From the IMG/VR virus record IMGVR_UViG_3300020183_000226, positions 1-37,218 of that record: DNA of 37,218 nucleotides. The stretch is one strand, 5' to 3'. This stretch comes from a virus. The notes beneath the pieces were generated by a model, which searched no databases, had not been told where the DNA came from, and was given only the letters and a program-made list of their open reading frames with translations. This document shows, piece by piece, positions 26,134-32,073 of the stretch. A program made the translations under genes and the position numbers. Numbering within the stretch: the first letter of the stretch is position 1; every line of letters starts with the position of its first letter.

Positions 26134-26437
26134 TACCAGCCTCCATTAAAACAAACGAACCATCCTCCAATAACAAGTCTGTTCCATCTTCCTGCTCCAA
26201 GTTGTAAACCTGATAATCGGCATCCGACCAAAACGCATTAGCCCTGTCACCCCAAGTCAATAGATTTTGCGCTTCACCCGACTTGTTCAATTCGGTGTTG
26301 TAAAACTCGTACTGCAACGAACCCCGATACTGCAACCCGTTATCCGACCAATACTGATACAACATGTCCCCCAGCGTGGTCAAAGTCGGATACTCCGCCT
26401 GCAAAGCAACAAACATCGCATCGTTGGTGGTAGCCAT
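26126..26437 (-). CDS. Small virion-associated protein (103 aa)
   Basis: Begins MATTNDAMFVALQAEYPTLT, ends with the hydrophobic repeat TDLLLEDGSFVLMEAGNG. The LLLEDGSxxLxE ending is frequent in phage structural proteins close to fibres, from memory. Located directly after the small terminase gene. Confidence 0.55.
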   Translation of the reverse strand: MATTNDAMFVALQAEYPTLTTLGDMLYQYWSDNGLQYRGSLQYEFYNTELNKSGEAQNLLTWGDRANAFWSDADYQVYNLEQEDGTDLLLEDGSFVLMEAGNG

Positions 26438-26439
26438 AT

Positions 26440-26889
26440 TTATAGTTCTTTCAGTTCCCTAGCGAAGTCGGCGGTTTCCTGCCGAATATGTTTCTCACCC
26501 AAAGCAGCCCTAGCAATCAAAGCATCCAACTCGGCATCCGAAATCTCATCCAACTTCTGCGAATGTTCAACCTTGATTTGCGTCGGAGCCAACCTGTTCG
26601 TAGCCTGAAGATACAACTGGGCAGCCTTGTTGTCGCCATCCAACGCTTTGGTGTACAACGCATCCAACAACTTTTGCGACCGCTCAGGGCTGCCCTGAAG
26701 TTCTTCGACCCGCCTAGCCCACTCAGCCTTGAAAGACGGTTTTTTTTGCCAGCGTCTAAGAGTCGTCGGGTCAATACCTTCCTGCTGAGCATACTTCTCC
26801 TGAGAGGCAGGTATCCGAGCAGACGCTGGCGTACATAACCAGTTCAAATATTTTTCTTGCCGCACATCAAGGATGTTTTCTTTGTCCAT
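26440..26889 (-). CDS. Terminase small subunit-like DNA-binding protein
   Basis: 149 residues. ATG at 26889 is preferred because the longer frame crosses the divergent promoter region. An N-terminal HTH (SQEKYAQQEGIDPTTLRRWQ, then KKPSFKAEW), followed by helices (QKLLDALYTKALDGDNKAAQ) and an acidic C-terminus, resembles phBC6A51-type small terminases. First gene of the late operon. It would recognise packaging sites and load the large subunit encoded 4 kb further on. No good Shine-Dalgarno is seen, so leaderless translation is possible. Confidence 0.65.
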   Translation of the reverse strand: MDKENILDVRQEKYLNWLCTPASARIPASQEKYAQQEGIDPTTLRRWQKKPSFKAEWARRVEELQGSPERSQKLLDALYTKALDGDNKAAQLYLQATNRLAPTQIKVEHSQKLDEISDAELDALIARAALGEKHIRQETADFARELKEL

Positions 26890-26906
26890 GCTACTAGTGT
26901 AAAATT

Positions 26907-26923
26907 TGTTCCCGCAGGGAACA
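26907..26923. promoter_or_regulatory. 17-bp perfect palindrome in the divergent intergenic region
   Basis: TGTTCCC-GCA-GGGAACA, 18 bases upstream of the late-operon ATG and about 118 upstream of the rightward genes. Only about 150 bp separate the two arms, so this inverted repeat is well placed as an operator or shared control site. It overlaps the region where a -35 of the leftward promoter would lie if TACACT (minus strand, just before the ATG) is the -10. Flanking G-runs (26925-26931 and 26940-26946) are also present. Confidence 0.5.
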
Positions 26924-27040
26924 GCGGGGGGGACTATAGGGGGGGTAAGGAATACTAGATGGTGTGGGGCGCCGAGCCACAGCGAGGTGCCCATAGCCAG
27001 ACAGTTTGTGCTGTTTACAATAACATAAGGCGTGGACAAA

Positions 27041-27436
27041 ATGTCGTACAACAAACCAGAACTACGAAAACGAATCGTAGCCGCCGTCAAGGCGGGCACC
27101 GCTGGCGGCAAAGCAGGTCAATGGTCGGCACGCAAAGCACAAATAGCCAACAAACGCTACCAAAAAGCAGGCGGTTCCTTCAGTGGACCCAAAACCGCCG
27201 CACAAAAATCGCTCAGTAAATGGTCCAAACAAAATGGCGCACCCAAATCAGGCAAACCATCCACCGTCGGACCTAAAGCCACAGGTGAACGATACCTGCC
27301 GACGGCAGCCATCAAATCCCTTAGCAGCAAAGAATACGCCGCAACCAGTGCAGCAAAACGCCGAGGCACAAAAGCAGGCAAACAGTTTGTAAAACAGCCC
27401 AAAACCATTGCAGCAAAAACGAAAAAGTACCGATAA
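27041..27436 (+). CDS. DUF5872-like basic protein (131 aa)
   Basis: ATG at 27041 is preferred over GTG at 27032 for its spacing from AAGG. The sequence matches, from memory, the DUF5872 pattern: ELRKRIVAAVKAGTAGGKAG, QWSARKAQIANKRYQ, LSKWSKQ, ERYLPTAAIKSLS, KEYAATSAAKRRGTKAGKQF. Very basic. Found in phages and some large eukaryotic viruses, function unknown, possibly a packaged nucleic-acid-binding protein. First gene of the rightward arm. Confidence 0.7.
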   Translation: MSYNKPELRKRIVAAVKAGTAGGKAGQWSARKAQIANKRYQKAGGSFSGPKTAAQKSLSKWSKQNGAPKSGKPSTVGPKATGERYLPTAAIKSLSSKEYAATSAAKRRGTKAGKQFVKQPKTIAAKTKKYR

Positions 27437-27555
27437 TGGCTAAACAAGGTCCATGCTGGGACGGCTATATAATGAAAGGCATGAAAAACAAAGGCAACAA
27501 GCGTGTCCCGAATTGTGTACCCAAAACAATGAAAAAAAAGAAAAGAACAAAATAA
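27436..27555 (+). CDS. Small basic Cys-containing protein (39 aa)
   Basis: ATG overlaps the previous stop (TAATG) and its stop overlaps the next ATG likewise. Begins MAKQGPCWDGYIMKGMKNK, then RVPNCVPKTMKKKKR. Short proteins with a KRVPNCVPK core are common in aquatic phages, from memory. Two cysteines and a strongly basic tail. Function unknown. Confidence 0.65.
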   Translation: MAKQGPCWDGYIMKGMKNKGNKRVPNCVPKTMKKKKRTK

Positions 27556-27818
27556 TGCCCAAAACCGCAGCATGGACAAGAAAAGAAGGTAAAAACCCCA
27601 AAGGTGGACTAAACGCCAAAGGACGAGCCTCATACAAAGCCCAAACAGGAGGCACACTCAAACCACCTGTCTCCGCCAAACAAGCAGCCAAATCACCCAA
27701 AGCGGCAAAACGCCGCAAATCATTCTGCGCACGCATGGGCGGCATGGCAGGACCAATGAAAGACTCCAAAGGACGCCCAACACGCAAAGCCCTAGCGTTA
27801 AGAAAATGGGACTGCTAA
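27555..27818 (+). CDS. DUF6321-like basic protein (87 aa)
   Basis: Coupled by TAATG to the upstream gene. Contains AAWTRKEGKNPKGGLNAKGR, RRKSFCARMGGMAGPM and SKGRPTRKALALRKWDC, matching the conserved blocks I remember for DUF6321 in phages and large viruses. Basic, without known enzyme motif. It ends the three-gene cluster; an AT-rich stretch follows at once. Confidence 0.7.
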   Translation: MPKTAAWTRKEGKNPKGGLNAKGRASYKAQTGGTLKPPVSAKQAAKSPKAAKRRKSFCARMGGMAGPMKDSKGRPTRKALALRKWDC

Positions 27819-28110
27819 AAGTTTAAAATTTTTATATATTATATTCGGGTCGGGGGACCCAAAACATTGACGGGGGGTATCCCGCCCCCCAAAAATTGTG
27901 CTCCAGCCCTAGGCTATAAGAATCATGCACGAGTGTGTGACCCGTGCCCCCCCATGCTCCCCCGCCCGAGGGATGTGACAGTGTGGATAAGTTGATATTT
28001 CGGTGATATATCAGACCGTAATCATTATGGGTTTCGATGGGTCGCATGATGTGGGTCATGATGCGTCATGATGCGCCGTGATGCATGCCATGATGTGGGT
28101 GATTCGGGCG
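27817..28110. other. Candidate replication origin: AT-rich stretch, DnaA box, phased iterons
   Basis: Non-coding. It begins with a run of mostly A/T (27817-27845), then two G/C hairpins (GGGTC-GGGG-GACCC at 27847-27860; six G / six C at 27872-27890), a perfect DnaA box TGTGGATAA (27982-27990), and five copies of C(A/G)TGATG at 28045, 28057, 28067, 28077 and 28089. These start 10-12 bases apart, about one helical turn. An AT-rich element, a DnaA box and helically phased repeats are the standard parts of a theta-type origin. The distance from the AT-rich element to the box is larger than usual. Confidence 0.55.
28045..28095. repeat. Five phased C(A/G)TGATG iterons
   Basis: Heptamers at 28045, 28057, 28067, 28077 (CGTGATG) and 28089, with spacings 12, 10, 10 and 12. 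The repeated face-of-helix spacing suggests cooperative protein binding, for example an initiator or a transcription regulator. They are too short and too closely spaced for a CRISPR array. Confidence 0.65.
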
Positions 28111-28134
28111 TGTAGCAGACTGTGAAACGGACTT

Positions 28135-28159
28135 TCGGCAACAGGGGGGGTTTTGCCGA
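28135..28159. other. Hairpin with G-rich loop
   Basis: TCGGCAA (28135-28141) pairs with TTGCCGA (28153-28159). The 11-nt loop contains seven consecutive G. Lies between the iterons and the promoter at 28239. Could be a termination or pausing signal for rightward transcription, or part of the origin. Confidence 0.4.
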
Positions 28160-28238
28160 CCATGTGTTTAGCGTGTGATTTCGGTGTGCGCATTATGCGT
28201 AGGGAAACAGGGGCAATAAAAGGCGTGCGGTCGGTGAC

Positions 28239-28269
28239 TTGACATTTGGTTTTGGGGGTGGCATATTAT
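28239..28269 (+). promoter_or_regulatory. Putative early promoter P1
   Basis: Perfect -35 TTGACA (28239-28244) and -10 TATTAT (28264-28269) separated by 19 bases. The spacer is longer than the usual 17, but the same spacing recurs at 31968. It would start a transcript near 28276 with about 440 bases of leader before the first coding sequence. Confidence 0.5.
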
Positions 28270-28275
28270 GGGGGT

Positions 28276-28696
28276 CGGTTTCGGATGGCTGATGACCCAA
28301 TGCGACAACATTGGCGAGGCTTACCGAACGAGAGAACACCCCGCCGTAATTGGTGGCTCATAAGTGTTCGCTGTGATTGATGATGGCGGGATGCCTCATC
28401 GGTCAAGTGCTCATTGTCTAGATGTTGAGCGGTTGCAATTTGGGTGCAGTGATTGTGCATCGTCATTAGGTGAATCGTGAGCGGTTCGGTTGCAACGACT
28501 GAGGCGAGTTTGCTCAGGTCATCGGCACAGGTGAACATACTGTTGCGGTTCGGGGACATGGGCAAATTTGCGGAGTGTGTCGGGGTGTGGTACCATTGTA
28601 CCTTTACGAACGGCATACGATGAGGTGCGCCTAGTGGTTTCCACGGCAGTGCGATTCTGTCGGCATCTACGATGCAATTATGCAGATTAAGTGAGT
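28276..28696 (+). other. Long non-coding leader upstream of the first SD-hairpin gene
   Basis: No open frame with a ribosome site was found on either strand. Local helices include CCAATG-CGACAA-CATTGG (28297-28314), GGTAC-CATT-GTACC (28589-28602) and GCATC-TAC-GATGC (28663-28675), plus two TGAGCGGTT repeats near 28426 and 28478. It may be a structured regulatory leader or encode a small RNA. No tRNA-like cloverleaf was seen. Confidence 0.4.
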
Positions 28697-28714
28697 ATGA
28701 ACTGGGAGGTTCAT
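28697..28714 (+). promoter_or_regulatory. SD-hairpin 1 (start-associated inverted repeat)
   Basis: ATGAAC-TGGGAG-GTTCAT: a perfect 6-bp stem with a 6-nt loop. GGGAGG, the Shine-Dalgarno, spans the loop and first stem base and lies 7 bases before the ATG at 28717. A 32-base identical block including this element occurs again at 28929-28960. Confidence 0.8.
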
Positions 28715-28716
28715 TT

Positions 28717-28899
28717 ATGAAGTTCACGAAGAATCAGAGAGTAGTCTCTAAGGCGACGGGCAAGGAATACACCGTAGTTCGTGACACCGCAGAGGGTAAC
28801 AAGTTCGTAGAGGTGTATGCACTCGCTTTTGTAGGTTCGTCCTACAAAATGGTGACGACGCTTGCCCCAGTGGATGCGGTAGTTGCGGTCAAGGATTGA
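28717..28899 (+). CDS. Hypothetical protein (60 aa), first SD-hairpin gene
   Basis: ATG at 28717, set by the SD-hairpin; an earlier in-frame ATG would translate through the hairpin. Begins MKFTKNQRVVSKATGKEYTV, continuing as alternating beta strands (KFVEVYALAFVGSSYKMVTT), which resembles a small SH3-like barrel. No family recognised. Confidence 0.65.
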   Translation: MKFTKNQRVVSKATGKEYTVVRDTAEGNKFVEVYALAFVGSSYKMVTTLAPVDAVVAVKD

Positions 28900-28932
28900 C
28901 CTCTTTGAGGAATGGCAGATTCAATAACGAGT

Positions 28933-28950
28933 ATGAACTGGGAGGTTCAT
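28933..28950 (+). promoter_or_regulatory. SD-hairpin 2
   Basis: Identical ATGAAC-TGGGAG-GTTCAT element before the ATG at 28953, preceded by a small CCTC-TTT-GAGG hairpin (28900-28910) just after the upstream stop. Confidence 0.8.
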
Positions 28951-28952
28951 TT

Positions 28953-29267
28953 ATGAAGTTAGCAGATATCGGGAATTTGACGACCTTTAGGTCGTCAGGT
29001 AAGGTTCGCAAGGTGGGCAAGTGGTCGTTTTACGACAGTTGCGACTACAGGCGTACTGTGTATCATCACGGTACGGAAATGGGCTACTTTGTGAACGAAC
29101 ACACGCACCACCACATTGATTCTTGGTACTTTGTACCAGTATCTACTGGTTGGGGCAGTGCATCTGACCAACAGGGCATGAACAAAATTATGCCTACGGC
29201 ATGGCGTTATCGTCGTAATGGTGGTCGTGCTAGGTATGAATTCAACGGAGTTGAATACAAGTTTTAG
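28953..29267 (+). CDS. Hypothetical His/Tyr-rich protein (104 aa)
   Basis: ATG at 28953 is fixed by the SD-hairpin. The centre is rich in His and aromatics (TVYHHGTEMGYFVNEHTHHH, then IDSWYFVP) and could bind metal. The C-terminus is basic (AWRYRRNGGRARYEF). The first eight bases of the coding region are the same as in the preceding gene, suggesting duplication of the control element with its start codon. Function unknown. Confidence 0.65.
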   Translation: MKLADIGNLTTFRSSGKVRKVGKWSFYDSCDYRRTVYHHGTEMGYFVNEHTHHHIDSWYFVPVSTGWGSASDQQGMNKIMPTAWRYRRNGGRARYEFNGVEYKF

Positions 29268-29302
29268 GTTTGGCGATTTGCTAAACTTAATTGAATACGG
29301 TG

Positions 29303-29343
29303 GACGGGTAAGGTGCCCGTCATTAGATGTCCGTGAACGGACA
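29303..29343 (+). other. Tandem leader hairpins before the MoxR-like gene
   Basis: GACGGG-TAAGGTG-CCCGTC (29303-29321) and, 6 bases later, TGTCCG-TGAA-CGGACA (29328-29343), both perfect. The SD-hairpin follows 9 bases downstream, giving three stem-loops in a row within 70 bases. The same layout recurs at 32020-32092. Confidence 0.6.
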
Positions 29344-29352
29344 GCCGAGATT

Positions 29353-29370
29353 ATGAACTGGGAGGTTCAT
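29353..29370 (+). promoter_or_regulatory. SD-hairpin 3
   Basis: Third exact copy of ATGAAC-TGGGAG-GTTCAT, 2 bases before the ATG at 29373. The surrounding sequence differs from copies 1 and 2, so the conservation is confined to the hairpin. Confidence 0.8.
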
Positions 29371-29372
29371 TA

Positions 29373-30629
29373 ATGAGTGCAGTACCATCCAAGCCCGTTG
29401 TTAGTTACAACGGGGCAATCCGTACCGTCAATTTTGCTGACGGTACGGTGAAGAATCTTAGTGATTGCACTAAGAACGAGTTGATTGCAACCGCCAAGCA
29501 TCTCAACATCAAGTTTGTGGGTCGTCCGCCGTTGCACTTTTCGCCCTTGGCGATTGAGTCGGCGATTGCGTACCGTCAGTCGGTGATTCGCTATAGCAAG
29601 CCGTCGCCGTCGTTGCCGTCGGTGCCACCAGTGCCACCAGTGATTCCGCAACCTGTGGTTGCTGGTTCGTTGGATTCGGCTGTTCAACTTGTGGTGCATA
29701 ATGCGGTGCAAGTTGCGCTTGACCAGTTCAAGGCTGGCGTGGACGAGACACAAGTTGGGCAACTTGTCGCCGATGCGGTGAAACCACTGTTCAGTGGGTT
29801 CAAGCATGAAGTGTCCAAGCAGATTGATTCGTTGCGTCCTCAGGTCACGAACATCACGGTCGCCAACCGTCCTACGGTTCAAATCAAGGGTGTTTTGCAT
29901 AATCGGTTCACCGACATTCTTCACACTGTCGGTGCTGGTGTTCATGCGTACCTCGTCGGTTCGGCTGGCACTGGTAAATCTACGATTGGCAAGCAGGTTG
30001 CCGATTCGTTGGGTGTGCCGTTTGCTAGCAAGTCGGTTTCGGGTCAGACGCCTGAATCTGCGCTGGTTGGGTACATGGCTGGTGGTGGCAACTATGTTGG
30101 CACCGAGTTTCGCCGTATCTTTGAGCATGGCGGTGTGTTCCTGTTGGACGAGGTGGACAACGGCAACCCCAATGTGCTCAATGTGCTAAACAGCGCCTTG
30201 GCGAATGATGCTATGGCGTTTGCGGACGGCATGGTTTCACGCCACCCGAATTTCGTGGCGATTGCTACAGCGAATACCTACGGTAACGGTGCCACCGCCG
30301 AGTATGTTGGTCGTAACCCGATTGATAAGGCGTTCCTCAATCGTTTTGCAACGATTGACATTGACATTGACGAGAGGGTTGAGGATGCGATGCTCAACTC
30401 TGTTGGGTTGCCAGTTGATGTTGCCCAGTCGTGGATTTCGGCGATTCGCAGGGCACGAGCCAATGTGTTCAGTGCAGGGTTGCGAGTGTTGGTTACGCCT
30501 CGTAACACGCTGAACGGTGCCAAGCAGATTGGCGCTGGGATGACCCCCGCCAAGGCGTTTGCGACACAGATTACCGCTGGTCTCAAGCCTGAGCAGTTGG
30601 ACAAGGTGATGGCTGGTGTCACCCTGTAG
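29373..30629 (+). CDS. MoxR-type AAA+ ATPase
   Basis: 418 residues. A unique N-terminal part (1-160) with a Pro-rich stretch at 77-94 precedes the AAA+ core: Walker A GSAGTGKS at 196-203, Walker B FLLDEV at 256-261, sensor 1 around N301 (IATANT), arginine finger R324 (FLNRF) and sensor 2 near R377 (VTPRN). The GGVFLLDEVDNGNP and ATANTYGNG sequences fit the MoxR/CbbQ branch. Such ATPases work with von Willebrand A proteins to remodel or insert cofactors into targets, and the next gene has that partner's look. The hairpin 30616-30637 spans its stop codon. Confidence 0.85.
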   Translation: MSAVPSKPVVSYNGAIRTVNFADGTVKNLSDCTKNELIATAKHLNIKFVGRPPLHFSPLAIESAIAYRQSVIRYSKPSPSLPSVPPVPPVIPQPVVAGSLDSAVQLVVHNAVQVALDQFKAGVDETQVGQLVADAVKPLFSGFKHEVSKQIDSLRPQVTNITVANRPTVQIKGVLHNRFTDILHTVGAGVHAYLVGSAGTGKSTIGKQVADSLGVPFASKSVSGQTPESALVGYMAGGGNYVGTEFRRIFEHGGVFLLDEVDNGNPNVLNVLNSALANDAMAFADGMVSRHPNFVAIATANTYGNGATAEYVGRNPIDKAFLNRFATIDIDIDERVEDAMLNSVGLPVDVAQSWISAIRRARANVFSAGLRVLVTPRNTLNGAKQIGAGMTPAKAFATQITAGLKPEQLDKVMAGVTL

Positions 30630-30637
30630 GGTGGCAC
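30616..30637 (+). other. Hairpin across the MoxR-like stop codon
   Basis: GTGTCACCC (30616-30624), loop TGTA, GGGTGGCAC (30629-30637): nine pairs with one G-T wobble. The TAG stop lies in loop and first stem base. No T-run follows, so it is more likely an mRNA boundary or stability element than a classical terminator. Confidence 0.5.
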
Positions 30638-30655
30638 TGGCTGTCGTTGAATGTT

Positions 30656-30679
30656 GTTTCTACGAAACTGGGAGGTTTC
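30656..30679 (+). promoter_or_regulatory. SD-hairpin 4 with a competing upstream arm
   Basis: GAAAC (30664-30668), loop TGGGAG, GTTTC (30675-30679) forms the same structure as copies 1-3 with two compensated pair changes (G-C to A-T; T-A to G-C). A further GTTTC at 30656-30660 can pair with the same GAAAC through a TAC loop, so the left arm has two alternative partners, one leaving the Shine-Dalgarno unpaired. The ATG is at 30683. Confidence 0.7.
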
Positions 30680-30682
30680 ATT

Positions 30683-31501
30683 ATGGGTACATTAACTACC
30701 GTTAATGGTAAGTCCAATGTTGTGTTGGACAAGTTTGAGTCGTTCGGTGAGATGTTGGCTTACGCCAATGCGAACACTCGCAAGGAGCAGTCGGACAAGG
30801 GTGAGCAGTCGTTTTGTGAGACTGCGAACTATGCGGAGGCTCACAGGTTGGCTACCGAGGGTTGGCATGCGGTTCGTCCCGAGGTTGAGCGCATCATGTC
30901 GCAACTGTCGGAGCAGATTGACAGCCGTTTGGATGTGGTGTCGGAGTTGGAGTATGCGGTTTCGGGTGGTGCCGTTGATGTGGGTCGTTGGCTCACTGGT
31001 GAGCCTGAATGTATGTTCAACTTCGTCCCGATGCCGAACGAGCGCATGGGTCGAGTCGTCAAGATTTTCATTGATTATGGCGCCTCGGCGATGTTCAGTG
31101 CCGAGTTCATCCGTCAGCGTGGCATTGTGTTGTGCGCTTTGGTGGACACTTTGCAGAAGATGCGTGTCGCTTGTGAGGTGTGGGGTGAGACTGCGGTTAC
31201 CTTCGGTAATCAGATTCACACCACGGTTGTCAAGTTGCATGATGCTACGACTCAAATGGACATTGACGAATTGATGTTCGCTTTGGCGAACCCGTCCATG
31301 TTGCGTCGCATCACATTTTCGGTTCGTGAGTTGGCTGGGTGTGGCAACAAGCATGCATATGGTCGCACGATTGAGACCGAGTATGCGGTGGATTATGGTG
31401 CGGACATTCGGATTGAGCGACTCAAGGAGAAGTACAGCACGATGATGCAGAATCCCGTGGAGTGGGTTGTGTCCACAATCAAGGGGATGGAGTTGGTGTA
31501 A
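30683..31501 (+). CDS. von Willebrand A-like partner of the MoxR-type ATPase
   Basis: 272 residues. ATG at 30683 is set by the SD-hairpin; an earlier in-frame ATG at 30647 lies upstream of it. A strand VVKIFI leads to D131-Y-G133-A-S135, then a long helix and RGIVLCALVDTLQKMRVACE, the beta1-alpha1-beta2 order of a vWA domain. The metal-site motif DxSxS is changed to DxGxS. Position directly after the MoxR gene is typical of MoxR-vWA pairs. It resembles phage proteins filed, I believe, under DUF7192 (unverified). The N-terminal 90 residues are helical. Confidence 0.55.
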   Translation: MGTLTTVNGKSNVVLDKFESFGEMLAYANANTRKEQSDKGEQSFCETANYAEAHRLATEGWHAVRPEVERIMSQLSEQIDSRLDVVSELEYAVSGGAVDVGRWLTGEPECMFNFVPMPNERMGRVVKIFIDYGASAMFSAEFIRQRGIVLCALVDTLQKMRVACEVWGETAVTFGNQIHTTVVKLHDATTQMDIDELMFALANPSMLRRITFSVRELAGCGNKHAYGRTIETEYAVDYGADIRIERLKEKYSTMMQNPVEWVVSTIKGMELV

Positions 31502-31534
31502 TTGGTTCGGCTCGTTGCGCCGATAATGCAACGG

Positions 31535-31568
31535 ATGGTGGGCGGGCTATGCACTCCCCGCCCACCAT
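31535..31568 (+). other. 12-bp perfect intergenic hairpin
   Basis: ATGGTGGGCGGG (31535-31546) pairs fully with CCCGCCCACCAT (31557-31568) around a 10-nt loop. It is one of the strongest stems in the window and lies between the vWA-like gene and the next start. No T-run follows, so it could be a 3'-end stabiliser, a processing site or a weak terminator. Confidence 0.6.
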
Positions 31569-31591
31569 GCACTGGAAAAAATTGACCCGAG

Positions 31592-31605
31592 AATCAAGGA
31601 GGTTC
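31592..31605 (+). promoter_or_regulatory. Degenerate SD-hairpin 5
   Basis: AATC-AAGGAG-GTTC just before the ATG at 31609. The right arm GGAGGTTCATTATG matches the family, while the left arm pairs only with one bulged T. It may be a decayed or weaker family member. Confidence 0.4.
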
Positions 31606-31608
31606 ATT

Positions 31609-31821
31609 ATGGGTTACGAAGTAATAATCAAATGGTTACCCGAGGACATACAGGGGCACCAGCCCGACTGGCACGAGTCCAAATGCGAGTTCGTGTTGGA
31701 CGAAGTTTCGCAAGAACTGATAGAGCGTGTCGTTGAGTTCGGTAACGAAGTTCTGGAAGAACTGTTGTCCGAGTGGATTGACGAGAGTGAAGAGCACTAT
31801 TGTGAAGAAGAGGAGGTGTGA
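31609..31821 (+). CDS. Small acidic protein (70 aa)
   Basis: ATG at 31609, directly after AAGGAGG. Begins MGYEVIIKWLPEDIQGHQPD and ends in a strongly acidic tail (WIDESEEHYCEEEEV). A small acidic phage protein of this type may act as a DNA mimic or host-protein inhibitor, which is speculative. Coupled by TGATG to the next gene. Confidence 0.6.
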   Translation: MGYEVIIKWLPEDIQGHQPDWHESKCEFVLDEVSQELIERVVEFGNEVLEELLSEWIDESEEHYCEEEEV

Positions 31822-31967
31822 TGACGATTTGGCAGATGTTTTTCGGGTTGTGGATGTTCATGCTCGTGATGGTGCTTGTGCTGGCGTACATGCTTACGCA
31901 TGAGTCAGGTTCACAGCGCCACAAGCATGGTCGTGACTATCCGTATGACCAAGATTTGGATTGGTGA
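31821..31967 (+). CDS. Small single-span membrane protein (48 aa)
   Basis: ATG overlaps the previous stop (TGATG). One hydrophobic segment covers about residues 4-25 (WQMFFGLWMFMLVMVLVLAY), followed by a charged tail (SQRHKHGRDYPYDQDLDW). Early expression of a small membrane protein suggests a role in host takeover or superinfection exclusion; unproven. Confidence 0.6.
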   Translation: MTIWQMFFGLWMFMLVMVLVLAYMLTHESGSQRHKHGRDYPYDQDLDW

Positions 31968-31998
31968 TTGACAGGCGCCGACTAGAATCGGCTATAGT
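31968..31998 (+). promoter_or_regulatory. Putative early promoter P2
   Basis: TTGACA (31968-31973), 19-base spacer, TATAGT (31993-31998), directly after the stop of the membrane protein gene. It shares the 19-base spacing and a similar GGTGA lead-in with the promoter at 28239. It would start a leader of about 90 bases containing three hairpins before the ATG at 32093. Confidence 0.55.
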
Positions 31999-32019
31999 TA
32001 TGGCTATGGTCAAATGATT

Positions 32020-32058
32020 TGCCACCTGACGGTGGCATCGGTGTGGACGATTTGTCCA
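32020..32058 (+). other. Tandem leader hairpins before the DUF3846-like gene
   Basis: TGCCACC-TGAC-GGTGGCA (32020-32037) and, 6 bases later, TGGAC-GATTT-GTCCA (32044-32058), followed by an SD-hairpin. The arrangement mirrors 29303-29370 although the sequences are unrelated. Confidence 0.6.
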
Positions 32059-32073
32059 TGCTAATTAGCAATA

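Noticed and set aside
28045-28095. Short repeats considered as a CRISPR array
   Set aside because: Repeats of 7 bases with 3-5-base gaps and no cas1/cas2; better explained as iterons.
27819-28716. Search for tRNA or tmRNA genes in the non-coding block
   Set aside because: No cloverleaf with TTC-loop and acceptor stem could be drawn; only simple hairpins.
28266-28727. Open minus-strand frame of 153 codons in the origin/leader block
   Set aside because: No ribosome site, composition typical of a shadow frame (many His, Ser, Arg), and it lies across predicted promoter and leader hairpins of the plus strand.
29370-30128. Minus-strand frame (252 codons) opposite the MoxR-like gene
   Set aside because: Shadow of a gene with all AAA+ motifs in the correct frame.
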